Assembly: GCA_947425005.1 (NCBI GenBank) | Contig: CANDYP010000006.1 | Span: forward strand, 1-29,107 | Reading direction: 5' to 3' | Source: Rickettsiales bacterium | Lineage (GTDB): Bacteria > Pseudomonadota > Alphaproteobacteria > Rickettsiales > UBA1997 | Length of the DNA: 29,107 nt | Shown here: positions 22,407-29,107 of the stretch, piece after piece | Layout: each line of letters opens with the position of its first letter | Position numbering within the stretch: the stretch's first letter is position 1 | The notes under the pieces: generated by a model | What the model was told of the DNA's origin: nothing | The model's input: the letters and a program-made list of their open reading frames with translations, nothing else | Databases searched by the model: none | Translations under genes and position numbers: made by a program

Positions 22407-22712
22407 CTACCAACTAGATTTAACTAGGCCAGGGATCTGACCCCAAGATGCCAATTCTCTTAGAGCAATTCTTGACAACCCAAACTTTCTAAAATTTCCT
22501 CTTGGTCTTCCGCTAAGACTACACCTATTTCTGTATCTTACCTTAGAAGCATCTCTCGACATTTCTGATAATTTAATTTGAGCTACTAACCTCTCTTCGA
22601 ATGGAAGAGTTAGATTTTTTGCAGCAGAAACCAATTTTAGTCTTTTTGCCTTCTGTAATTGAGATATATTCTTTCTCTTAAGATTTCTTCTAATGAGAGA
22701 TTGCTTTGCCAT
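22407..22712 (-). CDS. rpsN: 30S ribosomal protein S14 (zinc-independent form)
   Basis: The 101-residue length and a single cysteine (RNRCSLSGRPRG) show the long, zinc-independent form of S14. The rest reads MAKQSLIRRNLKRKNI at the N-terminus and KFGLSRIALRELASWGQIPG at the C-terminus, both typical. S14 helps assemble the 30S head. It sits four bases after rplE. Confidence 0.97.
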   Translation of the reverse strand: MAKQSLIRRNLKRKNISQLQKAKRLKLVSAAKNLTLPFEERLVAQIKLSEMSRDASKVRYRNRCSLSGRPRGNFRKFGLSRIALRELASWGQIPGLVKSSW

Positions 22713-22716
22713 ATGT

Positions 22717-23253
22717 TTATTTAATTGGAAGATTGAGCTTTTTAAGTAAGTAGACAGCCTCTTCTTTTGTTTTGGCAGTGGTAATGATATTAATGTTCAT
22801 GCCAAAAACTTTTAGTATGTTATCTAAGTCGACTTCTAGGAACACATTATGCTCTTTAATGCCAAAGCTATAATGGGAACTTTGATTGAATCCTTTCGCT
22901 GTCAACCCTCTAAAATCTTTTATTCTTGGGAGAGCGATATTTATAAGCTTATCAAAAAACTGATACATCTTTTCGCCTCTAAGAGTAACTCTGCACCCAA
23001 TAGGCAAATCTTTCCTAAGCTTAAAAGTAGAGATCGCCTTACGAGATTTTGTTAGCACGGCCTTCTGACCAGCTATATTCGATACCTGGGTTGACAAATA
23101 TGATAAAAATTTATTATCACTGTCAGCAGCCTTAATACCTACGTTGAGACTAATCATCTTTAACCTAGGAACCTCTAAGTCATTAGAATAAGAAAATTTC
23201 TTTTTTATATCAGAAATCGAATCTTTGTATAATTTTTCAGTTAATGTTTGCAT
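22717..23253 (-). CDS. rplE: 50S ribosomal protein L5
   Basis: L5 binds 5S rRNA. The ATG at 23253 gives the normal 178 residues, starting MQTLTEKLYKDSISDIKKKF. The frame is open to 23325, but the additional 24 residues would overlap rplX by 65 bases. Conserved segments include LEVPRLKMISLNVGIK, GQKAVLTKSRKAISTFKLR and GCRVTLRGEKMYQF, and the C-terminal MNINIITTAKTKEEAVYLL. It starts 7 bases after the rplX stop codon. Confidence 0.96.
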   Translation of the reverse strand: MQTLTEKLYKDSISDIKKKFSYSNDLEVPRLKMISLNVGIKAADSDNKFLSYLSTQVSNIAGQKAVLTKSRKAISTFKLRKDLPIGCRVTLRGEKMYQFFDKLINIALPRIKDFRGLTAKGFNQSSHYSFGIKEHNVFLEVDLDNILKVFGMNINIITTAKTKEEAVYLLKKLNLPIK

Positions 23254-23260
23254 CACTAAG

Positions 23261-23578
23261 TTAATCGATTTTTTTTCCAGATTTTTTTGAAACGCGATAT
23301 TTTCTAGCAAAAACTTTAGCATCACCAGAATCTATAACAAATTTTACTTTTATTGCCTTATCATTTTCAACATGAGAAACGTTGGAAACGTGGATTGGTT
23401 TTTCAACCTTAACTATCTGTCCTGGAGTTGAAGATGTAGGCTTTTTATGAACCGTTGCCAAGTTTACGCCTTCCACTGTCACCTTGCTGTCGAGCGTGGA
23501 AATAATTTTGCCAACCTTCCCCTTGCTCGATCCCGCTATTACAATTACTTGATCATTTTTTTTAAATTTCTTAGCCAT
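23261..23578 (-). CDS. rplX: 50S ribosomal protein L24
   Basis: This 105-residue assembly-initiator protein has the KOW motif in DQVIVIAGSSKGKVGKI and the conserved VEGVNLATVHKKPT segment. It starts six bases after the rplN stop codon. Length and order are normal. Confidence 0.97.
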   Translation of the reverse strand: MAKKFKKNDQVIVIAGSSKGKVGKIISTLDSKVTVEGVNLATVHKKPTSSTPGQIVKVEKPIHVSNVSHVENDKAIKVKFVIDSGDAKVFARKYRVSKKSGKKID

Positions 23579-23584
23579 ATCTTT

Positions 23585-23953
23585 TTATAAAACCTCCGAA
23601 GCTAGTGACGCAATTTTTAAAAAGTTCTTCTGCCTGACTTCCCTAGCAACTGGGCCAAAGACGCGAGTGGCTATAGGCTCCCCATCCTTATCAACAAGCA
23701 CCAGCGCGTTATCGTCAAACTTGACAAAACTACCGTCACTTCTAACGATTTTGCTTTTTGTTCTAACGATAACTCCTTTGGCGACTGATCCCTTCTTCAC
23801 TTTAGAACCAGGAATTACGCCAGTGATAGAGACAACTATTATTGTACCTACGCCGGTAATCATATGATCGCTTCCACCCAAAACCTTAATACACGTAGCG
23901 GTCTTTGCTCCTGAATTATCAGCAACTACCAGGCTTGATTGCATTTGAATCAT
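23585..23953 (-). CDS. rplN: 50S ribosomal protein L14
   Basis: This 122-residue protein starts MIQMQSSLVVADNSGAKTAT and contains VKKGSVAKGVIVRTK and IATRVFGPVAREVRQKNFLK, all L14 hallmarks. L14 contacts L19 and the small subunit at an intersubunit bridge. It sits 19 bases after rpsQ. Confidence 0.98.
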   Translation of the reverse strand: MIQMQSSLVVADNSGAKTATCIKVLGGSDHMITGVGTIIVVSITGVIPGSKVKKGSVAKGVIVRTKSKIVRSDGSFVKFDDNALVLVDKDGEPIATRVFGPVAREVRQKNFLKIASLASEVL

Positions 23954-23972
23954 CTTATACCTTTTCCTTTAG

Positions 23973-24185
23973 TTAAACTTTTAGTGCCCATTTTTTTCTT
24001 TTTGAAATCGGTCTCGAACTAACAATTTCAACTTCATCACCAACGCTTAATGATTTACCTTGAGAATCTGCTAAATATTTTTTATGAACAGTAATATACT
24101 TTCCATAGCGAAGGTGCTTTTTAAAAATAGTTGCAATACCTTTGAAGGTTTTTTCGTCAATGATGTTTAAAACTTTTACTTTCAT
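23973..24185 (-). CDS. rpsQ: 30S ribosomal protein S17, divergent and short
   Basis: Position between rpmC and rplN, and the C-terminal GDEVEIVSSRPISKRKKWAL, identify S17. At 70 residues it is shorter than the usual 78-88. The first strand is trimmed, and the usual DKT and HPxYxK motifs read DEKTFKG and LRYGKY. It is probably functional, because the strongly conserved RPISK core is intact. S17 binds 16S rRNA helices early in assembly. Confidence 0.9.
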   Translation of the reverse strand: MKVKVLNIIDEKTFKGIATIFKKHLRYGKYITVHKKYLADSQGKSLSVGDEVEIVSSRPISKRKKWALKV

Positions 24186-24198
24186 TATTCTTACCTAT

Positions 24199-24384
24199 TT
24201 ATGCTTTCGCGGCTTTTTTGCTGCCATTAATTTTCGTAAATAACCTTGCAATTTCTTTTCTTTTATTTTTGTAATCTTTAGCGATAACTGATTCACCAGA
24301 AGAAGACCTGACCCTCATTATGAGTAGTTCTTTTTTTAGGTTCGCAATATCTAACAAAGTTGATTGCTTTTCTTCTTTTTTCAT
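24199..24384 (-). CDS. rpmC: 50S ribosomal protein L29
   Basis: This 61-residue helical protein has LANLKKELLIMR-like residues (DIANLKKELLIMRVRS) and the C-terminal RKEIARLFTKIN, matching L29. It lies near the tunnel exit beside L23. It starts eight bases after rplP and precedes rpsQ, as usual. Confidence 0.94.
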   Translation of the reverse strand: MKKEEKQSTLLDIANLKKELLIMRVRSSSGESVIAKDYKNKRKEIARLFTKINGSKKAAKA

Positions 24385-24392
24385 ATCGTGAA

Positions 24393-24806
24393 TTAGATCA
24401 AATTAACAATTTTTGTTTTGAAAGGCAGTTTTGCTGCGGCCTTTTCTAAAGTTATCGCAGCTGAAACACTGTCAATGCCGTCGATTTCAAAAATGATTCT
24501 ACCTGGTTTTATTTTGGCAATATAATACTCAACGCTACCTTTGCCACTACCCATCCTAACCTCTGCTGGCTTTTTGGTAACTGGAGTGTGAGGAAAAACC
24601 ATAATCCATAGCTTTCCGGCCCTTTTCATGTAACGAGTAATTACTTTTCTGGCTGACTCAATTTGCTTCGAGTTTAATTTGCCCGGTTCTAAGGCTTTAA
24701 GTCCAGAAGAGCCGAACTTTAAACTGTTTCCAGAGGCTGCAGTGCCAAGAATTTTCTTACCACCCTTCTGCGCTTTTCTATATTTTGTTTTTGCAGGAAC
24801 TAGCAT
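24393..24806 (-). CDS. rplP: 50S ribosomal protein L16
   Basis: This 137-residue protein starts MLVPAKTKYRKAQKGG and contains KFGSSGLKALEPGKLNSKQI and WIMVFPHTPVTKKPAEVRMG, with GSVEYYIAKIKPGRIIFEI towards the end. L16 helps form the A-site region of the large subunit. It follows rpsC by six bases. Confidence 0.98.
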   Translation of the reverse strand: MLVPAKTKYRKAQKGGKKILGTAASGNSLKFGSSGLKALEPGKLNSKQIESARKVITRYMKRAGKLWIMVFPHTPVTKKPAEVRMGSGKGSVEYYIAKIKPGRIIFEIDGIDSVSAAITLEKAAAKLPFKTKIVNLI

Positions 24807-24812
24807 TTTTTA

Positions 24813-25457
24813 TTATACCAATTTATTTGATTTTTTCTCAATAAAACCTTTGTAAATCCACACCTTTACACCAATAACTCCGTAAGTTGTATAGGCATTA
24901 GCTATAGCGTAATCTATATTACACCTCAAGGTATGCAAGGGCACTGAACCTTCCTTGTACCATTCGGTTCTAGCAATTTCTGCGCCACCCAACCTGCCTG
25001 AACAGCTAACTTTAATTCCTAGAGCACCATACTTCATGGCTGACTGCATGGATTTTTTCATAACTTTTTTGAAAGCTGCACGACCCTCTAATTGCTTAGC
25101 GATGCTTTGTGCAACTAACGAAGAGTTTAAATCAGGCTTATCAATTTCAACAATTTTTACATCCACTTTTGCTTCAGCAATTTTTTCAACTGCCTGATTA
25201 ATTTTTTCGATATCAAGGCCTTTCTTTCCAATAAGAACGCCTGGCTTAGAAGTCTTAATAATCAGATTGACTCTATCAGACGGCCTTTCAATCACAACAC
25301 TTCCTACGCCACAATGCGAATAGTTTTTTTTGATGAAAGCTCGTATAGCTATGTCGTTAATAAGTTTTTTGGCATAATTTTTGTTGTCGTACCAAACGGA
25401 TTCCCAATTCTTACTGTTGAGAAGCCTAAAACCAACCGGATTAACCTTTTGACCCAT
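24813..25457 (-). CDS. rpsC: 30S ribosomal protein S3
   Basis: This 214-residue protein starts MGQKVNPVGFRLLNSKNWES, has a type-II KH domain with the loop GKKG in PGVLIGKKGLDIEKI, and the C-terminal domain signature GALGIKVSCSGRLGGAEIAR. S3 forms the mRNA entry site and helps with helicase activity. It begins seven bases after rplV. Confidence 0.98.
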   Translation of the reverse strand: MGQKVNPVGFRLLNSKNWESVWYDNKNYAKKLINDIAIRAFIKKNYSHCGVGSVVIERPSDRVNLIIKTSKPGVLIGKKGLDIEKINQAVEKIAEAKVDVKIVEIDKPDLNSSLVAQSIAKQLEGRAAFKKVMKKSMQSAMKYGALGIKVSCSGRLGGAEIARTEWYKEGSVPLHTLRCNIDYAIANAYTTYGVIGVKVWIYKGFIEKKSNKLV

Positions 25458-25464
25458 TTTGCCT

Positions 25465-25821
25465 CTATTTTTGTTTTACTTGTTTTTCTACTAAAACAAC
25501 CCTGATGTTGCTAAAAGTTTTTAAAATTCTACTCGATTTACCGCGACCTCTAGCAGCAAATCTTTTTAACACGAAAGCGCGACCGATGTCGATTCTTTGA
25601 ATATATAGATTATCAACGTCCATGTTGTGATTATTTTCGGCATTTGACATTGCTGAATAAACAAGGGCTCCAACAACTGGAGCTAGTTTTAAGTTACAGA
25701 ACTTCAGAAATTTTAAAACCTCAGAAACTGGCCTACCAGTCAAATTTCCAGTCAACCTCATAACCTTTAGGGGGCTTGATTTTACAGAACTTAGATAGGC
25801 TACTGCTATTTTCTCAGTCAT
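25465..25821 (-). CDS. rplV: 50S ribosomal protein L22
   Basis: This 118-residue protein includes VKSSPLKVMRLTGNLTGRPV, the helix with SAMSNAENNHNMD and the tunnel-lining hairpin VLKRFAARGRGKSSRILK. The tip of that hairpin lies in the exit tunnel. It starts three bases after rpsS. Confidence 0.97.
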   Translation of the reverse strand: MTEKIAVAYLSSVKSSPLKVMRLTGNLTGRPVSEVLKFLKFCNLKLAPVVGALVYSAMSNAENNHNMDVDNLYIQRIDIGRAFVLKRFAARGRGKSSRILKTFSNIRVVLVEKQVKQK

Positions 25822-25824
25822 GTT

Positions 25825-26103
25825 TTAGTCTTTTTTAATTTTTTTATCTCCGGAATGTCCGTAAAAAGTTCTAGTTGGAGCAAATTCACCAAACTTATGT
25901 CCCACCATTCCTTCCGTTACCGCAACAGAAACAAACTTTTTACCATTATGAACAGCAAAATTAATACCAACAAATTGTGGTAAGATGGTTGATCTTCTAG
26001 ACCAAATTTTGACAATGGGTTTTTTTGAAGAGCTTGAATAATCTCTTGCTTTTTTTAACAAATACCCATCTACAAAAGGTATTTTCCAGGCTGATCTAGG
26101 CAT
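25825..26103 (-). CDS. rpsS: 30S ribosomal protein S19
   Basis: This 92-residue protein begins MPRSAWKIPFVDGYLLKKA. It has the S19 core IKIWSRRSTILP-like segment (VKIWSRRSTILPQFVGI) and GHKFGEFAPTRTFYGHSGDK. S19 lies in the 30S head with S13. It is nine bases after rplB. Confidence 0.98.
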   Translation of the reverse strand: MPRSAWKIPFVDGYLLKKARDYSSSSKKPIVKIWSRRSTILPQFVGINFAVHNGKKFVSVAVTEGMVGHKFGEFAPTRTFYGHSGDKKIKKD

Positions 26104-26112
26104 AAAATTCTA

Positions 26113-26946
26113 TTATTTAGTACGTCTTGATTTAACAATAAACTTATTGGAAGGGTTTTTTCTTGATCTGGTTTTCTTCCCCTTCGCTGATTTACCAGTT
26201 GGAGAGACGGGGTGCCTACCTCCAGAAGTTTTACCTTCGCCACCACCGTGAGGGTGATCAACCGGATTCATTACAACCCCACGAACTGTGGGCCTAATAC
26301 CCATCCATCTCGATCTTCCTGCTTTACCGATTGAGATATTTTTATTATCTAAATTTGAAACTGATCCAATTGTAGCCATACAATTGAGTGGGAACAATCT
26401 AATTTCGCCTGACTGCATTTTAATTAGTGCATATCCCCCGTCTTTGCCAACTAGTTGCGCATAGGTACCTGCAGATCTAGACACCGAACCACCGCAACCC
26501 GGCTTTAACTCGATATTGTGAACGATGGTTCCTATAGGAATTACGGAAAGTGGCATTGCGTTACCGATTTTTACGTCGATTAAGCTTCTTGATGACATAA
26601 TTCTTTCGCCAGCAGCTACTTTATGGGGAGCCAGGATATAAGAATAAATCCCATCTGAATACTTTATCAAAGCAATAAAGGCGGTACGGTTTGGATCGTA
26701 TTCTATTCTCTCAACAACGGCTTCCAAGTCGTATTTATCTCTTTTAAAATCTATAACGCGAAAAGATTTTTTGTGCCCTACGGACTTATGTCTAACGGTG
26801 ATATGACCTGCATTATTATGTCCTGAAGCAGCCGCTACTTTTGTAGTCAAAACTTTTAACGGAGAGCCTTTCCAAAGCTCACTTCTGTCAATTGTGATTA
26901 ACTGCCTTAAAGAAGGAGTTACAGCTTTATAATTTTTAAGAGCCAT
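26113..26946 (-). CDS. rplB: 50S ribosomal protein L2
   Basis: L2 is essential for subunit association and lies near the peptidyl-transferase centre. The 277-residue protein has MALKNYKAVTPSLRQLITID at the start and the conserved loop VMNPVDHPHGGGEGKTSGG near the C-terminus, which contains the functionally important histidine. It is three bases after rplW. Length is normal. Confidence 0.98.
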   Translation of the reverse strand: MALKNYKAVTPSLRQLITIDRSELWKGSPLKVLTTKVAAASGHNNAGHITVRHKSVGHKKSFRVIDFKRDKYDLEAVVERIEYDPNRTAFIALIKYSDGIYSYILAPHKVAAGERIMSSRSLIDVKIGNAMPLSVIPIGTIVHNIELKPGCGGSVSRSAGTYAQLVGKDGGYALIKMQSGEIRLFPLNCMATIGSVSNLDNKNISIGKAGRSRWMGIRPTVRGVVMNPVDHPHGGGEGKTSGGRHPVSPTGKSAKGKKTRSRKNPSNKFIVKSRRTK

Positions 26947-26949
26947 TTT

Positions 26950-27237
26950 TTATGAACCAAAGTTAATTGATTGACCTTCTTTCAAGGTAACAATCGCTTT
27001 TTTATATGATTTTCTCCTACCTTCGACACCTTTGAATCTTTTGGTCTTGGCGTGAGTATTGACGATATTTACTTTTTCAACCTCAGCGCCAAATACTTTT
27101 TTAACCAACGAAGCTATCTCTTCTTTGCAACAAGACGAGTCGACTTCGAAGTGATACTTATTATTTACCAGCTGTTGGTTTGATTTCTCTGTATAAACAA
27201 GGCCACGGATCTTGTCATAATTTAGTAGAGCAGACAT
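26950..27237 (-). CDS. rplW: 50S ribosomal protein L23
   Basis: This 95-residue protein has the typical VYTEKSNQQLVNNKYHFEVD start and the conserved FGAEVEKVNIVNTHAKTKRF segment. L23 lies at the tunnel exit and is the docking site for trigger factor and SRP. It begins two bases after rplD. Confidence 0.96.
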   Translation of the reverse strand: MSALLNYDKIRGLVYTEKSNQQLVNNKYHFEVDSSCCKEEIASLVKKVFGAEVEKVNIVNTHAKTKRFKGVEGRRKSYKKAIVTLKEGQSINFGS

Positions 27238-27239
27238 CG

Positions 27240-27872
27240 CTATAACGCTCCTTTAATATTTTCAAAAACACTGCTATCAATCATCAAGTGATCAAAGCTT
27301 AGTATGTCATAAACATTGACTGCACTAGCATTCAAAGCTTTAACATTTTTCAAATTTCTTGTTGACCTAGCCAAAACTTCATTATTTTTTGAAACTTTGC
27401 TATATAAAATTAATGCACTTGAAACGTTATTTGCTTTTAAAGAAGAGCTGATTTGAGAAGTTTTAATTTTTGAATCAAAATTATCAGAAAATAAAAACAC
27501 TTTATCTTCCCTTAGCTTTAACTTCAGAACATCGGATAAAGCAACTTTTACAATTTTTTTAGGCATTGAAAAATCAAAAGACCGCGGCATTGGGCCATGG
27601 CATGTCCTACCCCCCACAAATTGGACTGATCTTTTGCTGCCTTGTCTGGCGCGACCGGTACCTTTTTGTTTGTATGGCTTAGCCGTAGTTCCAGAAATCT
27701 CTGCCATAGTTTTGGTTTTAGCAGACCCAGATCTCCTTTTTGCCAGTTGCCATCTTACAACATAAGCTACAGATTTTGGGCTTTGCAAATCTAGATCGGA
27801 AGGCAATTCAACTGCTTCAGATGCTATATTTTTACCACCAAAATCTATCTTTTTTAACGTTATAGAGGTCAT
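27240..27872 (-). CDS. rplD: 50S ribosomal protein L4
   Basis: L4 lines the exit tunnel. The 210-residue protein has the tunnel loop with KPYKQKGTGRARQGSKRSVQ and GGRTCHGPMPRSFDFSMPKK. In Escherichia coli it represses the S10 operon; no attenuator can be judged here because the 5' end of that operon lies at or beyond the right edge. It is 11 bases after rplC. Confidence 0.97.
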   Translation of the reverse strand: MTSITLKKIDFGGKNIASEAVELPSDLDLQSPKSVAYVVRWQLAKRRSGSAKTKTMAEISGTTAKPYKQKGTGRARQGSKRSVQFVGGRTCHGPMPRSFDFSMPKKIVKVALSDVLKLKLREDKVFLFSDNFDSKIKTSQISSSLKANNVSSALILYSKVSKNNEVLARSTRNLKNVKALNASAVNVYDILSFDHLMIDSSVFENIKGAL

Positions 27873-27883
27873 AGATTTATAAA

Positions 27884-28519
27884 TTAGAAATTTCGGGTAA
27901 TCTTTAAAACAACATCACCGCCAGCATTTCCAGGAATGCAGCCTTTTACAGCAATCACTGATTTTTCTTTATCCACTATCAAAACTTCTAGGTTTTTAAC
28001 GGTTATGTTATCAACGCCCATATGTCCGGCCATTTTTTTACCTTTGAAAGTTTTACCCGGGTCTTGTCTTTGGCCAGTTGAACCGTGCGATCTGTGAGAA
28101 ACAGAAACGCCGTGAGAGGCTTCTAAGCCACTAAAATTCCATCTTTTCATAACACCTGCAAACCCTTTGCCAATACTAATTCCGCTAACGCTAACGAAGT
28201 CACCTTCTTTAACAACCGAATCAATGGCGATTTGATCACCAACTTTATATTCTAGACTTTTTTTAACTTGAGATCCTCTGATCTTTTTGAACAAAGGCAC
28301 CGCTTTTTTATTAAAAATTCCAGTAAGCGGTTTTGAAATTTTTTGTGGCTTGTCAGCTTTTTCAAAAGCCATCAACAAACTATCGAATTCTTTGCCTTCA
28401 TTAACCACTAGGTCAAGAACGCAGTTATCATAAACTTGGATCATGGTTAAAGGAACGGATGCACCGCTATCTTTAAAAATGTGACTCATGCCAATTTTTT
28501 TTCCGACTAATTCTAGCAT
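27884..28519 (-). CDS. rplC: 50S ribosomal protein L3
   Basis: This 211-residue assembly-initiator protein has MLELVGKKIGMSHIF at the N-terminus and the conserved KGFAGVMKRWNFSGLEASHG segment, then GSTGQRQDPGKTFKGKKMAG, which carries the residue methylated by PrmB in other species. It starts two bases after the rpsJ stop codon. Confidence 0.98.
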   Translation of the reverse strand: MLELVGKKIGMSHIFKDSGASVPLTMIQVYDNCVLDLVVNEGKEFDSLLMAFEKADKPQKISKPLTGIFNKKAVPLFKKIRGSQVKKSLEYKVGDQIAIDSVVKEGDFVSVSGISIGKGFAGVMKRWNFSGLEASHGVSVSHRSHGSTGQRQDPGKTFKGKKMAGHMGVDNITVKNLEVLIVDKEKSVIAVKGCIPGNAGGDVVLKITRNF

Positions 28520-28521
28520 CT

Positions 28522-28851
28522 TTAGTTCTTTGCCCCGTTAATTGCGATTTTAATATTAACGCCAGCTGAGAGATTTAGCTTCATTAAAGCATCTACTGTC
28601 TGAGCAGTGGGAGAAATGATTAACAATCTTTTTGAAGACCTAATCTCAAATTGTTCACGAGAATCTTTGTCAACGTGAGGACCTCTGATTACACAGAATT
28701 TTTGAATTTTAGTAGGTAAAGGAATCGGACCTTTAATGCCTGCGCCAGTTCTTTTAACTGTGCCAATGATTTCGCCCATCGCCTTGTTCAAAACCACGTG
28801 ATCAAAAGACTCAAGAGTGATCTTGATGCTTTCTTTATTTTTCATAGTCAT
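28522..28851 (-). CDS. rpsJ: 30S ribosomal protein S10
   Basis: S10 is a head protein and also the NusE antitermination factor. The product is 109 residues from the ATG at 28851, or 107 from a second ATG at 28845 (MKNKESIKITLESFDH). The core GPIPLPTKIQKFCVIRGPHV and REQFEIRSSKRLL is standard. The upstream ATG overlaps the tuf stop codon by one base (TAATG), so coupling to tuf is likely. I cannot separate the two starts by ribosome binding site. Confidence 0.96.
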   Translation of the reverse strand: MTMKNKESIKITLESFDHVVLNKAMGEIIGTVKRTGAGIKGPIPLPTKIQKFCVIRGPHVDKDSREQFEIRSSKRLLIISPTAQTVDALMKLNLSAGVNIKIAINGAKN

Positions 28852-29107
28852 TACTTAATAATCTTAGAAACAACCCCAGCCCCAACAGTTCTGCCACCTT
28901 CACGGATAGCAAAACGCAGACCTTCTTCCATAGCGATTGGAGCAATTAGTTCGACAGTGATTTTTACATTATCACCAGGCATAACCATTTCAGTTCCTTC
29001 AGCTAGAGTTACTGAACCAGTAACGTCTGTAGTTCTAAAATAGAATTGTGGACGGTAGTTTTTGAAGAACGGAGTATGACGTCCACCTTCATCTTTACTT
29101 AGAATAT
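28851..29107 (-). CDS. tuf: Elongation factor Tu, C-terminal fragment at the window edge
   Basis: The last 84 residues of EF-Tu are visible, reading ILSKDEGGRHTPFFKNYRPQ at the right edge and ending EGGRTVGAGVVSKIIK. This is domain 3, which binds aminoacyl-tRNA and EF-Ts. The gene continues beyond the window, so the truncation is only the window boundary. Its position just ahead of rpsJ follows the str-S10 gene order common in Alphaproteobacteria. Confidence 0.98.
   Translation of the reverse strand, partial: ILSKDEGGRHTPFFKNYRPQFYFRTTDVTGSVTLAEGTEMVMPGDNVKITVELIAPIAMEEGLRFAIREGGRTVGAGVVSKIIK

Noticed and set aside
23254..23325. 24-residue N-terminal extension of L5
   Set aside because: It overlaps rplX and is absent from the L5 family; the ATG at 23253 gives normal length.

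Overview
The window is about 29 kb of low-GC bacterial chromosome in which every gene I can support lies on the minus strand, so transcription runs from the right edge to the left. The order tuf, S10 cluster, spc cluster, secY-adk, then rpsM-rpsK-rpoA-rplQ is typical of Alphaproteobacteria. The low GC, the Rickettsia-like ribosomal protein sequences and the cbb3-oxidase assembly genes suggest a Rickettsiales-like or similar reduced alphaproteobacterium. Acetyl-CoA synthetase and aspartate decarboxylase argue against a very strongly reduced genome. The taxonomic placement is inference.

Right part (about 15,070-29,107): a complete ribosomal superoperon. It holds the 3' end of tuf, then rpsJ, rplC, rplD, rplW, rplB, rpsS, rplV, rpsC, rplP, rpmC, rpsQ, rplN, rplX, rplE, rpsN, rpsH, rplF, rplR, rpsE, rpmD, rplO, secY, adk, rpsM, rpsK, rpoA, rplQ and rplS. 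rpmJ (L36) is not present here. A strong intrinsic-terminator hairpin follows rplS, and it lies inside the 5' end of the next reading frame.

Middle part (about 10,240-15,080): a predicted lipoprotein and a small membrane protein, both unrecognised, then ubiB (ubiquinone biosynthesis), acs (acetate activation), panD (beta-alanine for CoA) and rpmH (L34, only 44 residues).

Left-middle part (about 6,500-10,110): rnpA, then fixH, fixI and ccoS, the copper-delivery and assembly genes for cbb3 cytochrome oxidase. The oxidase subunit genes themselves are not in the window.

Left part (about 120-6,230): a cell-envelope group (SPOR-domain lipoprotein, unknown lipoprotein, D,D-carboxypeptidase), then ybaB, trpF and a KimA/APC-type permease, all tightly spaced.

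The most unusual feature is a family of G/C-rich palindromic elements, seen three times: just after the permease gene (1-118), between rpmH and rnpA (10,131-10,236), and inside fixI (7,521-7,647). The fixI copy stays in frame and adds about 43 residues to the nucleotide-binding domain of the copper ATPase. The copies are built from a shared half-unit in different relative orientations. I found no CRISPR array, tRNA, rRNA, transposase, phage gene or defence system. Apart from the palindromic family, the embedded terminator and a few unknown envelope genes, this is ordinary housekeeping DNA.
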